A stretch of 64,000 bases of DNA from positions 1,178,001-1,242,000 of the forward strand of contig NZ_JALJZT010000002.1 in assembly GCF_024171405.1 (NCBI RefSeq). The letters are read 5' to 3'. Shown here in pieces: positions 63,359 through 64,000 of the stretch. The stretch's first letter is position 1, and every line of letters begins with the position of its first letter. Origin of the DNA: Qipengyuania citrea (GTDB lineage Bacteria > Pseudomonadota > Alphaproteobacteria > Sphingomonadales > Sphingomonadaceae). Below the pieces are notes generated by a model. That model saw only the letters and a list, made by a program, of their open reading frames with translations, made no database searches and had not been told where the DNA came from. The position numbers were made by a program, and so were the translations under genes.

Positions 63359-64000
63359 CTACTTTGCCGGCTCGCCCGACTTGCCGCCGCGGCTCCAGAC
63401 CAGCGCCAGCAGCGCCAGCGCCGCCAGCGGCATCAGATTGACCCCGAGCGGAAAAGCCAGCGCGCGCGTGGCGTAGGGCGCAAGATAGAGCAGTAAGAGG
63501 CCCAGCTTCTCATAGGGGCGAAAGCCGCGCTCGAGACCCTGCACGACCAGCCACAGCGTCGGGAAGATCAGGAAGGGCAGGTCGTAATTGAACAGATAGG
63601 GCGATGCGAGCGCGGTCGCCGCCAGGACCGCTGCGCCCGTTGCCCGCACGTCGCCGCCAAAGCGCCGCCATGCGCCAAGCGCGACCGCCACGCCAAGCAG
63701 GCCGGACACCGCGCCCGCCGCTACTCCCGCGCCATCGCCCCACAGCAATCGCCCCTGCGAGTAGAATGTCGTCATCCGCAGCAGGAAGTCGGGATTGATC
63801 CCTTCCATCAGCAAGCCGCTTGCGCGCCAGCTGGTGGTGTAGGCGGCAGTGGTCTCGCTGCCGAAGACGAGCCACGAGGCCGCGCCCAGCATCAGCGCGG
63901 TGACGCCAGCCGCGCAGAAGGCGCGCCATTTGCCGGCAGCGGCAAACCAGAACGGCGCAAGCAGCGCGAGATGGGGTTTGATCACCAGCGCGCCAATGGC
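63359..64000 (-). CDS. GT87/DUF2029-like membrane glycosyltransferase, 5' end outside the window
   Basis: The frame runs to the right edge, so this is the last 213 residues. IKPHLALLAPFWFAAAGKWRAF is the conserved KPxxA segment of GT87/DUF2029 mannosyltransferase-like enzymes; five to six hydrophobic helices follow. These enzymes use polyprenyl-phosphate sugars to glycosylate cell-envelope lipids. The polar motif SWRASGLLMEGINPDFLLRMTTF lies between helices. Which sugar or acceptor cannot be said. Confidence 0.78.
   Translation of the reverse strand, partial: AIGALVIKPHLALLAPFWFAAAGKWRAFCAAGVTALMLGAASWLVFGSETTAAYTTSWRASGLLMEGINPDFLLRMTTFYSQGRLLWGDGAGVAAGAVSGLLGVAVALGAWRRFGGDVRATGAAVLAATALASPYLFNYDLPFLIFPTLWLVVQGLERGFRPYEKLGLLLLYLAPYATRALAFPLGVNLMPLAALALLALVWSRGGKSGEPAK

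Overview
The window is 64 kb of compact, GC-rich chromosome from what looks like a free-living alphaproteobacterium. Gene content points to Sphingomonadales, probably the Erythrobacter/Altererythrobacter group: a zwf-edd-glk-eda Entner-Doudoroff operon, an RcdA/DUF1465 gene next to YdcH-family genes, a PtsP nitrogen-type enzyme I, a heme TonB receptor paired with a DUF6607 protein, and many AUGA/GUGA-type gene overlaps. This placement is inferred from gene content, not from a marker-gene tree. I see no rRNA, tRNA, CRISPR array, insertion sequence, integrase or prophage gene. No gene-free stretch exceeds about 300 bases.

Layout. 1-2 kb: the C-terminal part of a GGDEF/EAL protein, a free-standing 11-codon Trp-rich mini-gene with its own terminator, and a transglutaminase-like protein. 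2.1-6.9 kb: the Entner-Doudoroff operon. 7-13 kb: an L,D-transpeptidase, then a leftward block of ptsP, a RodZ-like gene, ybgF/cpoB and tilS, concerned with the cell envelope and tRNA modification. 13-29.8 kb: housekeeping and metabolic genes (two YdcH paralogues, rcdA-like, glpK, an MBL hydrolase, nadA, an S9 peptidase, DUF2254, a DMT exporter, an Old Yellow Enzyme, a CitE-like protein, lipB, a PmtA-like methyltransferase, an MFS transporter, arsC). 29.9-33.2 kb: a heme-uptake pair behind a Fur-like palindrome. 33.2-36.1 kb: an orphan 2Fe-2S subunit, a class II aldolase and a MATE exporter.

36.1-46.2 kb is a complete chemosensory cluster (cheA, cheW, cheY, cheB, cheR, a GGDEF-EAL gene and two methyl-accepting proteins) without flagellar genes. 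CheA lacks the usual P2 domain and carries two CheW-like domains plus a receiver-like tail. The two receptors share an indel-free, almost duplicated signalling domain. 46.2-55.2 kb: a beta-propeller amidohydrolase, a LacI regulator, a Baeyer-Villiger-type monooxygenase, a CinA-like protein, a polysaccharide deacetylase with a GNAT/FemAB-like partner, and a 59-residue membrane protein.

55.3-61.5 kb holds secE-nusG and rplK-rplA, normally contiguous, here separated by about 4.2 kb of opposite-strand genes. The first of these is a histidine kinase whose membrane domain keeps every residue of the plant ethylene receptor's copper/ethylene site at identical spacing. It is followed by a double-domain aspartic protease, a DUF2946-like protein and a Met/His-rich outer-membrane barrel, which together suggest a copper-related cassette. 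This is the most interesting locus here. The right edge has an AGCS Na+/amino-acid symporter and the 3' part of a GT87-like membrane glycosyltransferase.
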